From the NCBI GenBank assembly GCA_008694505.1, contig VZDJ01000048.1, positions 310,001 through 374,000 of the forward strand: 64,000 bases of DNA, in the 5' to 3' direction. A program made the translations under genes and the position numbers. How positions within the stretch are numbered: position 1 is the first letter of the stretch; every line of letters begins with the position of its first letter. Below the pieces are notes generated by a model. It was not told where the DNA came from and searched no databases. It saw only the letters and a list, made by a program, of their open reading frames with translations. The DNA comes from Cyanoderma ruficeps. Taxonomy: Eukaryota; Chordata; Aves; Passeriformes; Timaliidae. Of the stretch, positions 1-11,574 are shown piece after piece.

Positions 1-3000
1 GACAATAATAAATCTGCCTTGTTATCAATATAAGATCATCATTCAAACCAGATAAGTCTTGCAAGGTTGATTTCTTGAATAGGCCAGAGAACAACAGAAA
101 CACCAGGAATGTCTAATAGATGCCAGCCAAAATTGACTTGAAGCTACTTTGTTAAGATTTTTTTGAAAGAAAAATGTTTTTTCCCTTTTGGTGGGATGAA
201 TTTCTCTTAACACTGGGTGTCACCATGTTAGGCAAGTGTTAAGATCACATTATAGTTGACGGGAATTTTGTCTAAAGCGTCAGTACAGTGTAACATATTG
301 TTCTTCTCATCATCTTGCAAACATCTGCATATAGCCAGATACATCCTTGTCCGGACTCTATTGTCAATGGAAAGACCATAAACATCTAACAAGATGTAAG
401 CACCCCAAAGTTACGAGAAATTAACCTCATCCTAGGAGTGATTTACTTTTTCTTTTAAGCACAGATTTCATGTTTTGGGGATGAAAAAAGTGGGATTTTC
501 CTGTATTTCCATCTTAATTCAAATGCCAATGTAAGAAGCTGCCAAGTGAAATAAGCCGAATTGAGATTTTTAGCAACAGAGGAAATATTAATACGTCCAA
601 TGGTGTAAAAAATACACAAATGCACCTTCTTTGAGTTGTCATATCATATTCAGGACCAGAGGATACATTAATATAGTATGCAAGGACAGAAATAAGCTCT
701 TATGGGGTATATGAATATATTTTCAAAATTTATTCAGCTGTACAAGGCAAGTAACAGAATTCTAAGCAGGTTGGTATTTTCTGATTAAAAATTGGCAAGC
801 ATCATACAATTTTGTAAATACTGTAGGGAAAATACCTTTGATACATAACACTTACAAATCTGGTTCATAGCTTCTAATTGGAGTCATCCATCTGGCAATA
901 TTTGAAAAAATCTTTTAAATACTCCACATTATTAGATGCACACAGAATAGTATTTTTAAGCTATTAATAGCTTAATTGGCAAGTTTACTGTCAACTAAAA
1001 ACTGTTAAATATTCTATGAGGAGCAGATGAAATCCAAGCCAACTCTAAAAAATAATTAATAGTAACTAATCAGCTGGATGGGCATAGCTGTTGAATTAAT
1101 AAGTAAACACAACTGACTGAGAATAAATCCCATAAAGCAAAGTTCCTTGAAAACAGCATCCACGGTGGATGCAATGTGCTAAAGCTAACATTTCATCAAT
1201 ACATTTTATAATAGTAAGGTAGTTTAAAAAACGATAGAGTTGAAAAATTATACTATCTTTCCATTGGTTAATTTTTAAATTGTGTCAAAGAAAACACCCT
1301 TTCCTCTAAGTAAAGCTAAAAGCAGAAAAGGTATTCTGGCTTAAATGTCTACATATTAAATTATTCAAGACACATAAACAGTCTTTGAAAGTGAAAATTT
1401 AGCCAACCTGAAGCCAGCAGATTAACCAGATAAAACCCAATAGTACAGAAAAATAATTAAAAAATAGTGTCTTTCAAAGATACCTTTTCCAAAGTAATGG
1501 TTTTCTTATGGGAATGAGAAGTGTGCATGTCAGGGTGACCACTAGTTTGGAAATATTTAGGCCACTGTTATGCCTTAAAGTGGAAATGGAAAATAAGCAT
1601 ATTTATGCAAAAGGGAAAAGACTTGGAGCAGGCCCTAAGCCATCTGCTTGTGATCTGCCATCTGCCATCTACAATGCATTACAAGCAAAGAGTCTGCAGT
1701 TAATTCATAAAGGACTACAAACCACAAACCCTTCCCCTGAAATTCTAGATTAAACTTTCTGGACATTAATATGATGGATTCCATAGTGTTCTACCATTCA
1801 GGTGTGAGGATTTCTGTGACTCTACCTTTACACATTACCACTGAGACTCAAACATGAATGCTCATCTTAAAGCAATGAATTAAGGGCCTAGTTGTCACCA
1901 TATGTGGATTACACCAGATATGCTCTGAGAGCTTCACAGTATTTCCAGAGATGACTCAGCAAACTGAGAGAAACAGTCTGTTGCTCTGTACAGGAAAAAT
2001 CTGTGAATGATGAATGACAAAACCCTACTTTCTATTGCACTGCAAAAGATGTAATGCAGGATCTCCGCAGTAATGGAGACTGCTTGAACTGCTGTTTTTC
2101 ACATGCTCTCATAACACTCTGGATACTCAGATCCAATTACTTGTACCATGGATGGAAAATCTATTTTTGATCATAGAACTTTACTAGCTGGAAGAAGATC
2201 AACAATGAAGCATCATTTTCCACTCATAGTTTACTCTGACATAAAATATATTGCCTAGAGATGTTTTCAGTTGACCCTTTTATAGCTGGATATGCAAGCA
2301 CAGACTAACTACACAAGGGGAATGTGATAGTTTGACTGGGAAACCCAAGGAAAAAATTATATTGAGGTTCTGCATAAAAATGCCATATTTGTAAATGCAA
2401 AGAGACTTTCAAGAATACAGATTAATTTGACGCCTGCAGAAGAGCCTGGATGCACACACTCACATAAGTTCTCCCTAAAAAAATAAGCCCATAGATTTTC
2501 TCATAAGGCATCTTTAGCTGCTTGCCTAGTGCACGTGTCATCTGACAGAGCCTTGAGAACTTGAATCTGTATCCCCTCTTCTCTCCACTCCAAAGCTAAA
2601 CCCAGCAGTCTCTTCCTAGTTCTGCAGGTGTCTCACAGAGAAGTGAAGTGATCTTCTCCTCCTGACAACTTTATGTGTTATACAGCTTAACTCTTGTCCA
2701 TTGCAACAGGCCCAAACTATAGGCTGAAATGACTTGGATATTTGCTTTTCTGCTTATTAAATATCAATGTGGCTTTCTTAAACAGTGCAGGCAGAACTGA
2801 ATATTTGCACTAAAGCAGTTAGGGTAAGAATTGTGAAATTGTGAAATCTTTCTCTGACATACAGAAATCTATGGGACAGGGACAATAACTTTGTAGCAGA
2901 CCATGCCACAGTGGGTCATGATCCTGAGCAGAGTCCGTGCAGGGAAGGGGGAGATGCTGTGGATGTGTCAGAATCCAAGGGTCTGGCTCTGCACTGCTTG

Positions 3001-4195
3001 ACATACACTCTCTCCCCCTGGGGAAGTGAAGATATTTTCCATTTCTTTTAGTAATTTTGTTTCATGAAGAAGTAGAGTCCAGAGAATGTGGGCAGTCCAT
3101 AGCATTGCACTCTGCTACTTGCCTTCATCCTTACTGTGCACTACAGGAGTATTTCAGGATATGACCTGGCTCTGTGGCATCAGGATGAAGGAGAGCAACC
3201 TGACTGCAGCACTGGGAATGGCAGACACTTGGTAGCAAAAGATTGCAGGTACTTTGGTCCCAGCAAAAGCCTGCCTGCTCATGAGGGTCATGAAAGGCCC
3301 ATGGGCACTGGAAAAACTGCGGGACTGTGCATACAACTAGTCTGAGTTCCTTAGACCCATGCACCCATGGGTTTTTGCAAGAATGGTGCTTAACACTAAT
3401 AGAAGCATAGGGCAGCTTAGGAGACTGTGTATATAAGGACTATTCCACAAAACAAAGGTACAGTATTTAAAACAAGAAATATTTGAGATTAAATCAGAGA
3501 AAAAAATGAACTAAAAGGGAAATCACACCACAATCTTTCTAACTACAAGGCTAGTTAAATTCAGAAATGGCCTGCTCAGCATACTTAAAAGGGTTCAGAC
3601 AAAAGAAATGTTTTAGGCAAAGTTGATCTGTTCCAGGGGTTCAAGTAGGCTGTGCAGTCCATTTCCTAGTTCAATAAAGCTCTTTGGCTCTTCAGGGGTG
3701 TGTTCAGTAGAAGGGCTATCCCACCAAGACTGAAAGAAAGGCAGACTCATTTATAAAGATACCAAGACTATATTTGAATTCAGAACTGTTTTCATATCCT
3801 TCCCTGCTACCCAGAAAATCATGGCATTTACAAGACTGCCTGAGGAGTGGGAAAGAAGTCTGCCTTGTGGTCTAGTGAAATAGCCAATGTGTATTTTTAG
3901 TCTGGTTTCCCAGAAGATCTGACTGGCTGTGATTGCAGCCAAAGATAAATTGCTCTGGTAGTGTCAAGCTTGGTTTGGTCACTAATACAAGTACCTAAAC
4001 CTGCTGTAAATCCTAGTTTTGTCTATTCATGTCCTTAGTTCTTAACTTGTGAAAAAATTTGTGGATAGAGGATAAAACCTAGTGCTTTTTATCCACAGGA
4101 ATCTTGGCTTTTTTAAACATTTAGCAGCTAGAAAGAGAGAGCAAAAAGAAGAGTGAAAGGAGAACAAAGGGAAAGAAACTCAAATACACCACCTT
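1..4195. other. Unassigned AT-rich non-coding DNA
   Basis: I recognise no gene, RNA or repeat family here. Reading frames are short and closed in all six frames apart from chance frames of 60-80 codons. About 2819-3364 is more GC-rich and carries several overlapping open frames on both strands, but none resembles a known protein or shows a convincing pair of splice sites. A TATA-like string (tgtatataagg) at about 3428 has no other promoter feature near it. Most likely intronic or intergenic sequence. Confidence 0.6.
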
Positions 4196-4500
4196 GGGCA
4201 GCCCACTCTAGTCCTTAACAACTGTTTCAGTGAAGACATTCTTTCTGATGTTCAACCTGAATTTTGCCTGATGCAGCTTGAGGCCATTTTCTCTCATCCT
4301 GTCATGCATCTCCTGGGAGGAAACGCTGACCCTCACCTGGCTACAGCCTCCTTTCAGGCAGTGTAGGGTGGTAAGGTCATCCCTGAGCTTCCTTTTCTCA
4401 TGAATAAACCCCAGCTCCCTCAGCTGCTCCTCAGAGGACTTGCCTTCTAGTCCCCTCACCTGCTTTGTTGCCCTTCTAAAGCAACCTTTATCTCTTTCCT
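4196..4500 (-). mobile_element. CR1 LINE 3'-region fragment, minus strand
   Basis: Read on the plus strand, this segment follows the reverse complement of the 3' part of avian CR1 non-LTR retrotransposons in order: a block like gttcaacctgaa, then gcagcttgaggccatt, then cctcctttcaggcag, then ccccagctccctcagctgct and cctgctttgttgcccttct. The element's 3' end therefore lies to the left. It is a 5'-truncated copy of about 0.3 kb with many substitutions, as usual for old CR1 copies. It lacks the terminal octamer repeat. The open minus-strand frame across it is relic sequence and not a gene. The family call is from memory and the subfamily is not assigned. Confidence 0.88.
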
Positions 4501-4708
4501 TACTGATAATTTCAGGTTCCAATTAGGTCCATATCATAAACATAATGGTATTTGGATTGATTTTAAAGGTCTGCATGTTTTTCTGGTGCCTAAGAAGAAA
4601 AGGTCTTTATTCCACATCAATAGCAAAGAGCTCTTTCATACAACCATGTCTGCTCAGTGCCCCATAAAACTGAGATCTATTAAAATAAAGATTACTGATA
4701 GTAGTCAT

Positions 4709-4767
4709 GTTACCAAAAAAAACCCCCAAAAAACCCCAACCAAACAAAAAAACCAAAAAAACAACTC
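4709..4767. repeat. A/C low-complexity tract
   Basis: A run of A-blocks interrupted by CCCCC, CCCC and CC, beginning ccaaaaaaaaccccc. The opposite strand has G5 and G4 blocks separated by T6, which is G-rich but short of four G3 runs. It is probably simple-sequence drift, perhaps from an old poly-A tail. Confidence 0.7.
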
Positions 4768-5439
4768 ACTAGTTTCCTGTTCAGACAACTTATCAATTTC
4801 AGGCAGAAATGCTCCAGGTTTTTCCATGTAATTTCCAGTATTACTTTAGCTTCTATGAAAAGCAGGGGTTTTTTTTACCACTGAGAAAAAAAAACCCAAG
4901 AAGGTAAAAATAGGCCCTATAAGGAAGATGGAGTTTGCTTATTCAACATAGTACTGATGCTTATTTTGCTTACTGATTTCATAACTTGCTTACTCATTTA
5001 CTGAGCATAGTTTGCTTACTTACGAAGTATTGGAGAGACCTGCTTTGTGCATGTTATTTCCAAGTACTGTAGTGAAAATGGATACATTGTTGTCATTTAA
5101 ATCAAAAGGTATATCAGAAATTCTTTGTCTACTTAAAAAAATTTATGACTACTTCAATTTGGATACCAAAGAGTGGCATTTTTCCAGTGGTGGTGAAAAA
5201 TGGTGGAGTGGTGATGAATGCCAAACCACTAAGCATAGCACTCAATAAATTTTTGCATAAGAATCTGTAATTAGAATTTGTTTAAGGACAGAACAGAAAA
5301 AAGCCACTGAAGATAGAGAGAAAAAAAAAATATTCATCTTAATTTACTACAGGCCACAAGAAACTCTTTAGAATGCAGTGTGTGTGGGAGAGATAATGAA
5401 TTTGTCAATAGAATCAAAACACTCATAATTTGTAGAGGA

Positions 5440-5910
5440 AGCCAATGAGACAAGGAATAGAGAGACACAACAGAAGGAGGAAGCAGACATGTAAGACAGA
5501 CAAAGGGGTGGCTGCCTGAAGAAGACACAAAGAGCCCCTTGAGTTTGAGAATATTCTCAAGGTCAGAAAGACTTTGGACAGGAAGCCAGTGAACATAGCT
5601 GATGAGGGGAGTTAACATTCAAATGTTCAGACAATGAAGATGAGATCCAAAACAGTAATTTAGGTGGACTGATGAGGGCAATGACTGCATGTTGGAGAAT
5701 CCTTTACTAATCAAGGCAGCATGCATGAGTGCCTGAATGAAATGTTTGGCCATAATGATGGAGATTATAAGGATTGTTCTTTGAAGACATTGAAGACAAA
5801 GAAGTGGCAGGTTTTTGGCAGTGTATTTGTCATTAGCAAGACTAGTGAGAGTGGTGTCAGTGTGAAAACACAGAAAGTCAGACTGGAAGGCATCCAAAGC
5901 AGATGAAAGG
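5440..5910 (+). mobile_element. Possible ancient LINE remnant (L3/CR1/L2-like), low confidence
   Basis: The plus strand is strongly purine-rich, with phrases that recall the untranslated part of the ancient L3/CR1/L2-type LINEs shared by mammals and reptiles: caggaagccagtgaacatag, gctgatgaggggagttaac and agaagtggcaggtttttggc. The similarity is from memory and diffuse, so the boundaries are approximate. The purine bias also explains the unusually long open frame on the minus strand (5619-6128), because a T-rich strand has few stop codons. If real, this is among the oldest repeats in the window. A database search would be needed to confirm it. Confidence 0.35.
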
Positions 5911-6149
5911 GAGTAAATTGTTGTATTTTGCAGTATAATAAAGGAGCTTAGAAAGAATCGAAGGCAAAAAAATGGGTAAAAGATAGAAATGGGCAAGAAA
6001 AATAAGGGCTGATTTTTTGAGAAACATGAAACCTTGAGATAAGAGTTGGAAAAATATATGGAAAAATTTGAATAGAACACTAGAAATAAGAGGAATAAAG
6101 ACAATGTACCACCTGGCACAGAGGTCAATGATGGGCAACAAGGTAAGGT

Positions 6150-9100
6150 GGAAAGTACAAAAAAAGAGTAACTACTTGGTAGATCTCATAAAAAATCATC
6201 AGCAGGAGTGAGAGCTTGCCATAGAAACAGCCCTTCCGCTATATCTGTATTCAGAAAAATATAACATAGTCTCTTCGGCTGTAACAATATCTGTGAATTA
6301 ATGTATGTCTGAAACCAATCTCTGGCCCTGGCCATGTGCCACAGAGAGCCCATGTCCACATTTTAAAATACTCTTTTCTGTCAGAGAAGAATAGTTCAGT
6401 ACAAATTGTCTGTAATTCCTCCTGATTCCGAACCTGTTACTTGGAGATTGTTTGGGTAAATGCTATTAGGAACAGGTTAAGTGGATCAGGGACAACCTAG
6501 TAGTGTGATAGTTTGGATAATAGAGTTTCAAAACTTTTAAAGTTTCATGAAGTTTCTTGTATAGAGATACAGATCCTTTCTGATCAGTCCAGTGTTTCTT
6601 GCTGAAGATGACTATGCATGTCTGTTTGGGTAAGGTGCATGGTAACAGAGTGAAAAGGGTAAGGTCAAGATGCTGAGAAGGCATGGCAGGGTTCAACATT
6701 CATAATGACATGCTGAATATCTTAATCTTTACCATTCCAGGCTAGAAGGGTATTGGGTTAAACATCTCTCCTTTGGTGTATTTTCATCAGATATATTCTG
6801 AGTGTATCACTAAATTATTAAACTCACTGTCTTCATGGGGACTGAAGCTGTAAGTTTAATGTAAAATTAATCTAGCAGATAAAGAATATTTTGCATGCAT
6901 GCACTCTGGGGAAAAAACAGAGCCTGTCATCAGAGTGGGCTGTAGCAGCTGTGAGTAACCAGCTGTCTCATTCCAGTTACCAAGAAGACCGACACAGATC
7001 AATAGCTGTTGTCCCATGACTTTCTTTTTTAAAAATCAGAACAAATAAAGGGATAAACAGGAAAGAAATTGTATCTCCTTAATTTAAGTTCATTACCCAC
7101 GTTTGGTATACTAGAAAAATATTTAATAGGAAGTCAAACTTGAAACAATTCTGAGCAGAGAAGGTGGATGCCGTGCTGTTTTGGCCAGAGTACATTGACC
7201 CCTGAGAGCAAATGACCAGCACCAGCTCCTGCAGAGGAAGGTGCAAGAGACAGTGTAGGAAGGCAGAGCAGTTTCACAAGGATATATGATACATTTTTTA
7301 TTCCACACGACCTGAAGGCTGTTTACAGACCAGAAGAACTATGCATTTTATCTCCAGATTCCTTCTTCTCAGTCCTTCTCTTTCCTACTTCTCCTCTTTT
7401 CTGAAGCTCAAGTTGTTCTTTTTGCATCTCCAAATGTCTTTGTTAGGAATCACCTCTGAGCTGTAACTTGATAATCACAGTCTCAGTCACCATTGTCTCC
7501 ACTGCAACTAGCTAGGATGTATAACAAAAATAATTGTTCTATATTCTGCTAATAAAAGTATCCAATTACTGTGTTCTGTGTTGCAGGGACATTGCAGTTC
7601 TCTAAGAGAATTCAGAGAAGAGCTCTGCTTTTTAAAAAAAACATTCATGAATCACAAAATTTTAGCAGAAAAATAATTTTAACAGAAAAATTTGCAGTAA
7701 ATAGGAAAATCAAACAGAAAGTGTTATTTCATATACATTACCTCCTTTAGAAAAACAGATTCAATACAGCAGTATAAACAATGCAAACGACGATTTCTAG
7801 ACTTTTCATGCTTCCCATCATATGGAATACAGTGAAATGACACCTTGACAGACCCTTTCACATATTTCAGTGTCTGCCCCTGAGTTATTGATGCCCATTG
7901 TCAGGTGACAAGCTTTATTAATTAATACTCAGGACAAAATAAGGGTAAAGATTTATGGCTCAATAAATGATAAATAAACTATAATGATTTTTACAACCAT
8001 GATAATGAAAAATAACTCTGCTCAGTTTTCTAAGAATTTCTGTCCCTGAAGGAACAAAACTTCTGAAGAACGTTTGCCTTAAATATCACATTTTGACTAA
8101 GGTTCCCAGTACAAGGAAGTAACATACAGCTTTTTGTACACAGGATCAAAACTTCTCTTTTGAGTATGTTCTCATTCTGAGAGACTCTTGGTTTTCCTCT
8201 GAGACCAGGTGACAGATGTGGCTTGCAAGATGCAAGCAATCCTAATGAAAAGTTTAAAGAGGATCTCTTTTCCTGCATTTTCATTTCTTTAGGGAATAGT
8301 AGCTCCAAAGAGAACTTTCCCCTTTGTGAGCTTTCTATCCTGGCTTTTCCCACCTCCCTGGTTTCCCTCAGTGCATTCAGTTCCTCCTCATTTGTAGGAT
8401 TACTGGTTCAGTTGTTCAGTGTGCTGCCTTCCTGTGTGCACATTCCATAGTTAAAATTCCCTCTGAGTATTTCGTGTTTCTAGACATTTGCCATGGGTTA
8501 CCCAACAGGGAACGCTAATCTCAGAAAACTGTGATTAGTCTTAAAATAGCTTGTAACAATAAGATAGGAAATTATCCTAAGCAGCATTTTCCATTTCTGT
8601 AACTCTAATACAAAGAGTAGCACTTCAATCAAAACTAAACCTTTGTGACTTGTATCACTGTCCCATCTGCATAGGGACAATGAGGAGTTCTCATTAGAGC
8701 TCCTGCTTCTTGTCTTGCAGAACTGACCTTGTGCAGATAGTGAGGCAAATCCTCCCTAGTATGCAAACTTCTGCTGCTGCTTCTGGATGGCAAATGCCAA
8801 CTTTTGAACCTAATTCAAAGCCTACTGGAACCGTTGGAAAGGCTCTTGTTTCAAGAACTGTGGATTTCTGGTGCATTTCACAGGCTCCAGCAAAAGCACT
8901 GAGTTTTATTAAGCCTGTGAAAGTGAGGTGGAGCCACGTAATGCACTGTCAAAACTAACCCACGTACACAGCAATCAAATCAGCTCAAAGTGGCATCAGC
9001 ATCAGCAGGTGTATTGTCAAATACTTTTTGCCTCTGAAAGCATATAAATGTGTCATTAAGAACAAAATAAATCCTCATCAGTGATGGAGTTTAAAAGACA

Positions 9101-9650
9101 AACTCAAACACCTGCTAAGCTATTTGCATTCATTAACATCCAAACTTCATTCCACTAGAGGTGGGGCACCTGCAAAAATCACTTTTTAGAAAAAGATTGA
9201 ATTCCTTAAGTCAGTTCCTTCAGGTTTTTCCCTATTTTTCTAAATGGTTGCCATCTCACAATATGTTTTTTTCTTTTACAGTAAAAAGATCTAGGAAGGT
9301 ATTGATAGGGGGAAACAGAAAAATCCATGAATAACAGTAAGTAACAGTAATAAACTAAGTTTGCACCTCGTAAAGTCCATTCCCAACTTTCCTTATATGT
9401 GTTTGATAATAGAAAGCCAGAGATCATTTGACAGTCAAAATGAGATACAACAGTGCCTCTCCAGGCATCTCTTTCCTTGTGCAATCAGCAGTGAGAAACT
9501 GTTCACAACTCTTTCAACAAGAATATTAACTTCTTGGAAAATACATTATTCCAAAGCAGATCTTTACCCAGAAACATACAAAATTATTTCAGTTGTTGCT
9601 TTTTAGTGTGATTTGTTGTACAAGAACTAGTAAACTTCTGTTCTGATTTA
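6150..9650. other. Unassigned non-coding DNA
   Basis: Nothing recognisable except a possible exon-like segment near 8721-8922, listed separately. There are several AT-rich runs and no repeat family that I can name. Confidence 0.55.
8721..8922 (+). other. Exon-like open segment, function unknown
   Basis: A pyrimidine-rich acceptor (cctgcttcttgtcttgcag) ends at 8720 and a donor-like gtgagg starts at 8923. The frame across the whole segment stays open until 8956. Its predicted peptide is fairly balanced (TDLVQIVRQILPSMQTSAAA near the start), and the region is less AT-rich than its flanks. I do not recognise the peptide. Against it, the minus strand is also open over most of the same stretch, which suggests composition as the cause, and there is no partner exon. 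It could be a single unrecognised exon, a conserved element or chance. Confidence 0.2.
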
Positions 9651-9790
9651 ATCACAGGATCACAGAATATTCTGAGTTGGAAGGGGTACATAAGGATCAT
9701 CAAGTCCAACTCTCCAGTGAATGGTGCATATATGGCTCAAATCCACCACCATGGCTTTACTACCACCATGCTCTAACCAACTTATCTATT
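9651..9790 (-). mobile_element. tRNA-Ile-derived SINE with CR1-like tail (TguSINE1-type)
   Basis: On the minus strand, about 9727-9786 reads like the 5' and middle part of tRNA-Ile. It has a box-A-like stretch containing agttggttagagc, an anticodon-arm region like catggtggtagtaaagccatg, and a degenerate box B (ggatttgagcc for GGTTCGANNCC). The rest (9651-9726) matches the avian CR1 3' tail: gagttggacttgatgatcct, ccttccaactcagaatattc, and a run-out of degenerate octamers (tgtgatcctgtgat). This composite is the architecture described for passerine TguSINE1, which is thought to be mobilised by CR1. The copy is mutated and its first tRNA bases are missing or diverged. I see no clear target-site duplication; a 14-base repeat (tgtattatttgaag) lies just to the right. 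Confidence 0.82.
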
Positions 9791-9864
9791 GTATTATTTG
9801 AAGGCCCATAAATGTATTATTTGAAGAAAAATATATGGGAATACATCATCAAGAGAAATGTACT

Positions 9865-9887
9865 ATAATTAATATCATAATTAATAT
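9865..9887. repeat. Short AT tandem repeat, two units
   Basis: The 11-base unit ataattaatat occurs at 9865-9875 and again at 9877-9887, separated by one C. It is a small local duplication in AT-rich DNA. Confidence 0.9.
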
Positions 9888-11370
9888 TCGACATATCAAG
9901 GAATTCTAAATATGCTGGCACTTTGCCAAATCTCATGAGAATTCATGCAAAATCCTTCCAGACATAATGAAATGTACTTGAATGTCAGGGTGATTCATAC
10001 TGCATAAATGTTGAGAAAGATGGAACATTCCCAATTTTTAAATGGATATTTGTATGGCTTAAATTTAATACTTTGTTAATGCGGTCTGAGCTTTTTCACA
10101 GGACAGATTTCAAGAGCTGTTCCTGCCATTTGTCTGACCAAGAAACATTAAAAAAGACAATTCAGGTTAAGGACAGTTAGTGCTATTTTTGAATTGCTGT
10201 TGAACATGACAGGATATTGGCAGAATCATAACTTGAGCTGTGTTGTTAATGCAGTAGAATGAAATATGTGTTGGAAAATATTAAAATATCTTGAAATTTT
10301 ATACAGAAAGAAAAGGCCTAAAGCTGGAAACCAAGACAGACATGCTAGTAAAATATCACGGTTTTTGCATGTTTGTACCATAAAGTCTGAGCCATCTTGA
10401 ACTATCTTAACTGCCTGGTGTTATCCTGGGCTTTGTGAAGATTGAATCTCTTGCTTTAAACCTCAGGTGCCTCACTTGTGCAGTTGAACACGAGCCATAG
10501 ATTTCAGTGGAAAACTTTCTAGCCTTCATATAAAAATAAAAGATAGAACATAGGAACACTGCTCTTAAACAGAAAGATAAATCGAAAGATTATGGAATGC
10601 ATGTTTTGTTAGAGTATTTTAATATTCTAATTGCTGTTTGGTATTTACTCTTTCTAGCTATGTACACAGGTTTGTAGGACATATATCAATACATCTTTTT
10701 TATATCTTTATGATCTTCATCATACAAAGACCTATGTAAAAATTATTGTTTATGAAATTATTTAGGCATGCAATATGTACTTTTACTCCAGCCTGGTTAC
10801 CTCTGGGTACATCAATCCATCTCTATACAGAGAGAACTTCAAAAGTCCCATTATTCCTGATGCCAACTGAAGTAGCTGAGTGTTGTCAACTTTAGTACTC
10901 AGGAAGTCTCAGAGGCTGTCATCAGCCACATTACCAATCACTACTTAAGTTTTAACTAACTCTCTTATGTCTACCCTAATACCTGGTGGATATGGGAAAC
11001 AATATCTTGTTTGGGCAATCATCTCAAATAAGAAAGCACAGTGATTTTGGTACTGCTGCACTCCCAAATCTGCCTATCACCACAATTACCTCATCTATTC
11101 CTCCTTTGCAACAGTCCTGCCCCCTCAGGACTGCCCTCTTCTCTCTCCTGCAGTGCTGAGGTTGTCCTCAGAGCCCCATCCCATTTTTTCTCTCCATCAA
11201 GGTACTTGTAGAGGAGTACCAGCAAACTTGCTCTGGGTGCCTTCCATGTCTGTTGTAGCCACACAGCACAGGGAGGAGCTGTCTTACCTGTCACTCTGCT
11301 GGAGCTGGTTGTCTGCTTCTGCTCTGTCATTTCAGTAGAGCCATGTGGGTAATTTCATGTGGAGTCTGAA

Positions 11371-11574
11371 ATGACCAGAAATCTTCCTGGATCCAGGAGC
11401 TGCTGTGCTCTGTTCCTAGCACTCTGCTTGCTGACCTTGGGGACATGCAGACCAACTCTTTGGCATGCACAAGCCAGCATGATTTTCAGACAGTTAGCCA
11501 GGAAGATAAGCCCACTTTTCACCTTCAGAAACACAGCTAAAACTTGCTTTGGGCTCACACTATCTGAGACATGA
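11371..11574 (+). other. Chance or unrecognised frame with signal-peptide-like start
   Basis: From the ATG at 11371 the frame runs 67 codons to the stop at 11572. The N-terminus has two arginines, then a hydrophobic core (CCALFLALCLLTLG) and a small-residue turn before RP, which resembles a secretory signal. The remainder shows no domain. The opposite strand is open over nearly the same interval (11355-11558), so composition alone may explain it. There is no TATA box, splice donor or poly(A) signal nearby that would make a gene. Confidence 0.12.

Noticed and set aside
4208..4522. A 104-codon minus-strand protein
   Set aside because: It coincides with CR1 3'-region sequence and is relic repeat DNA.
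4709..4767. Interstitial telomere-like repeat
   Set aside because: The blocks are irregular A/C runs, not TTAGGG or CCCTAA units.
9727..9786. A functional tRNA-Ile gene on the minus strand
   Set aside because: The internal promoter boxes are mutated, the acceptor stem is not intact, and the sequence continues directly into a CR1 tail, so it is a SINE head.
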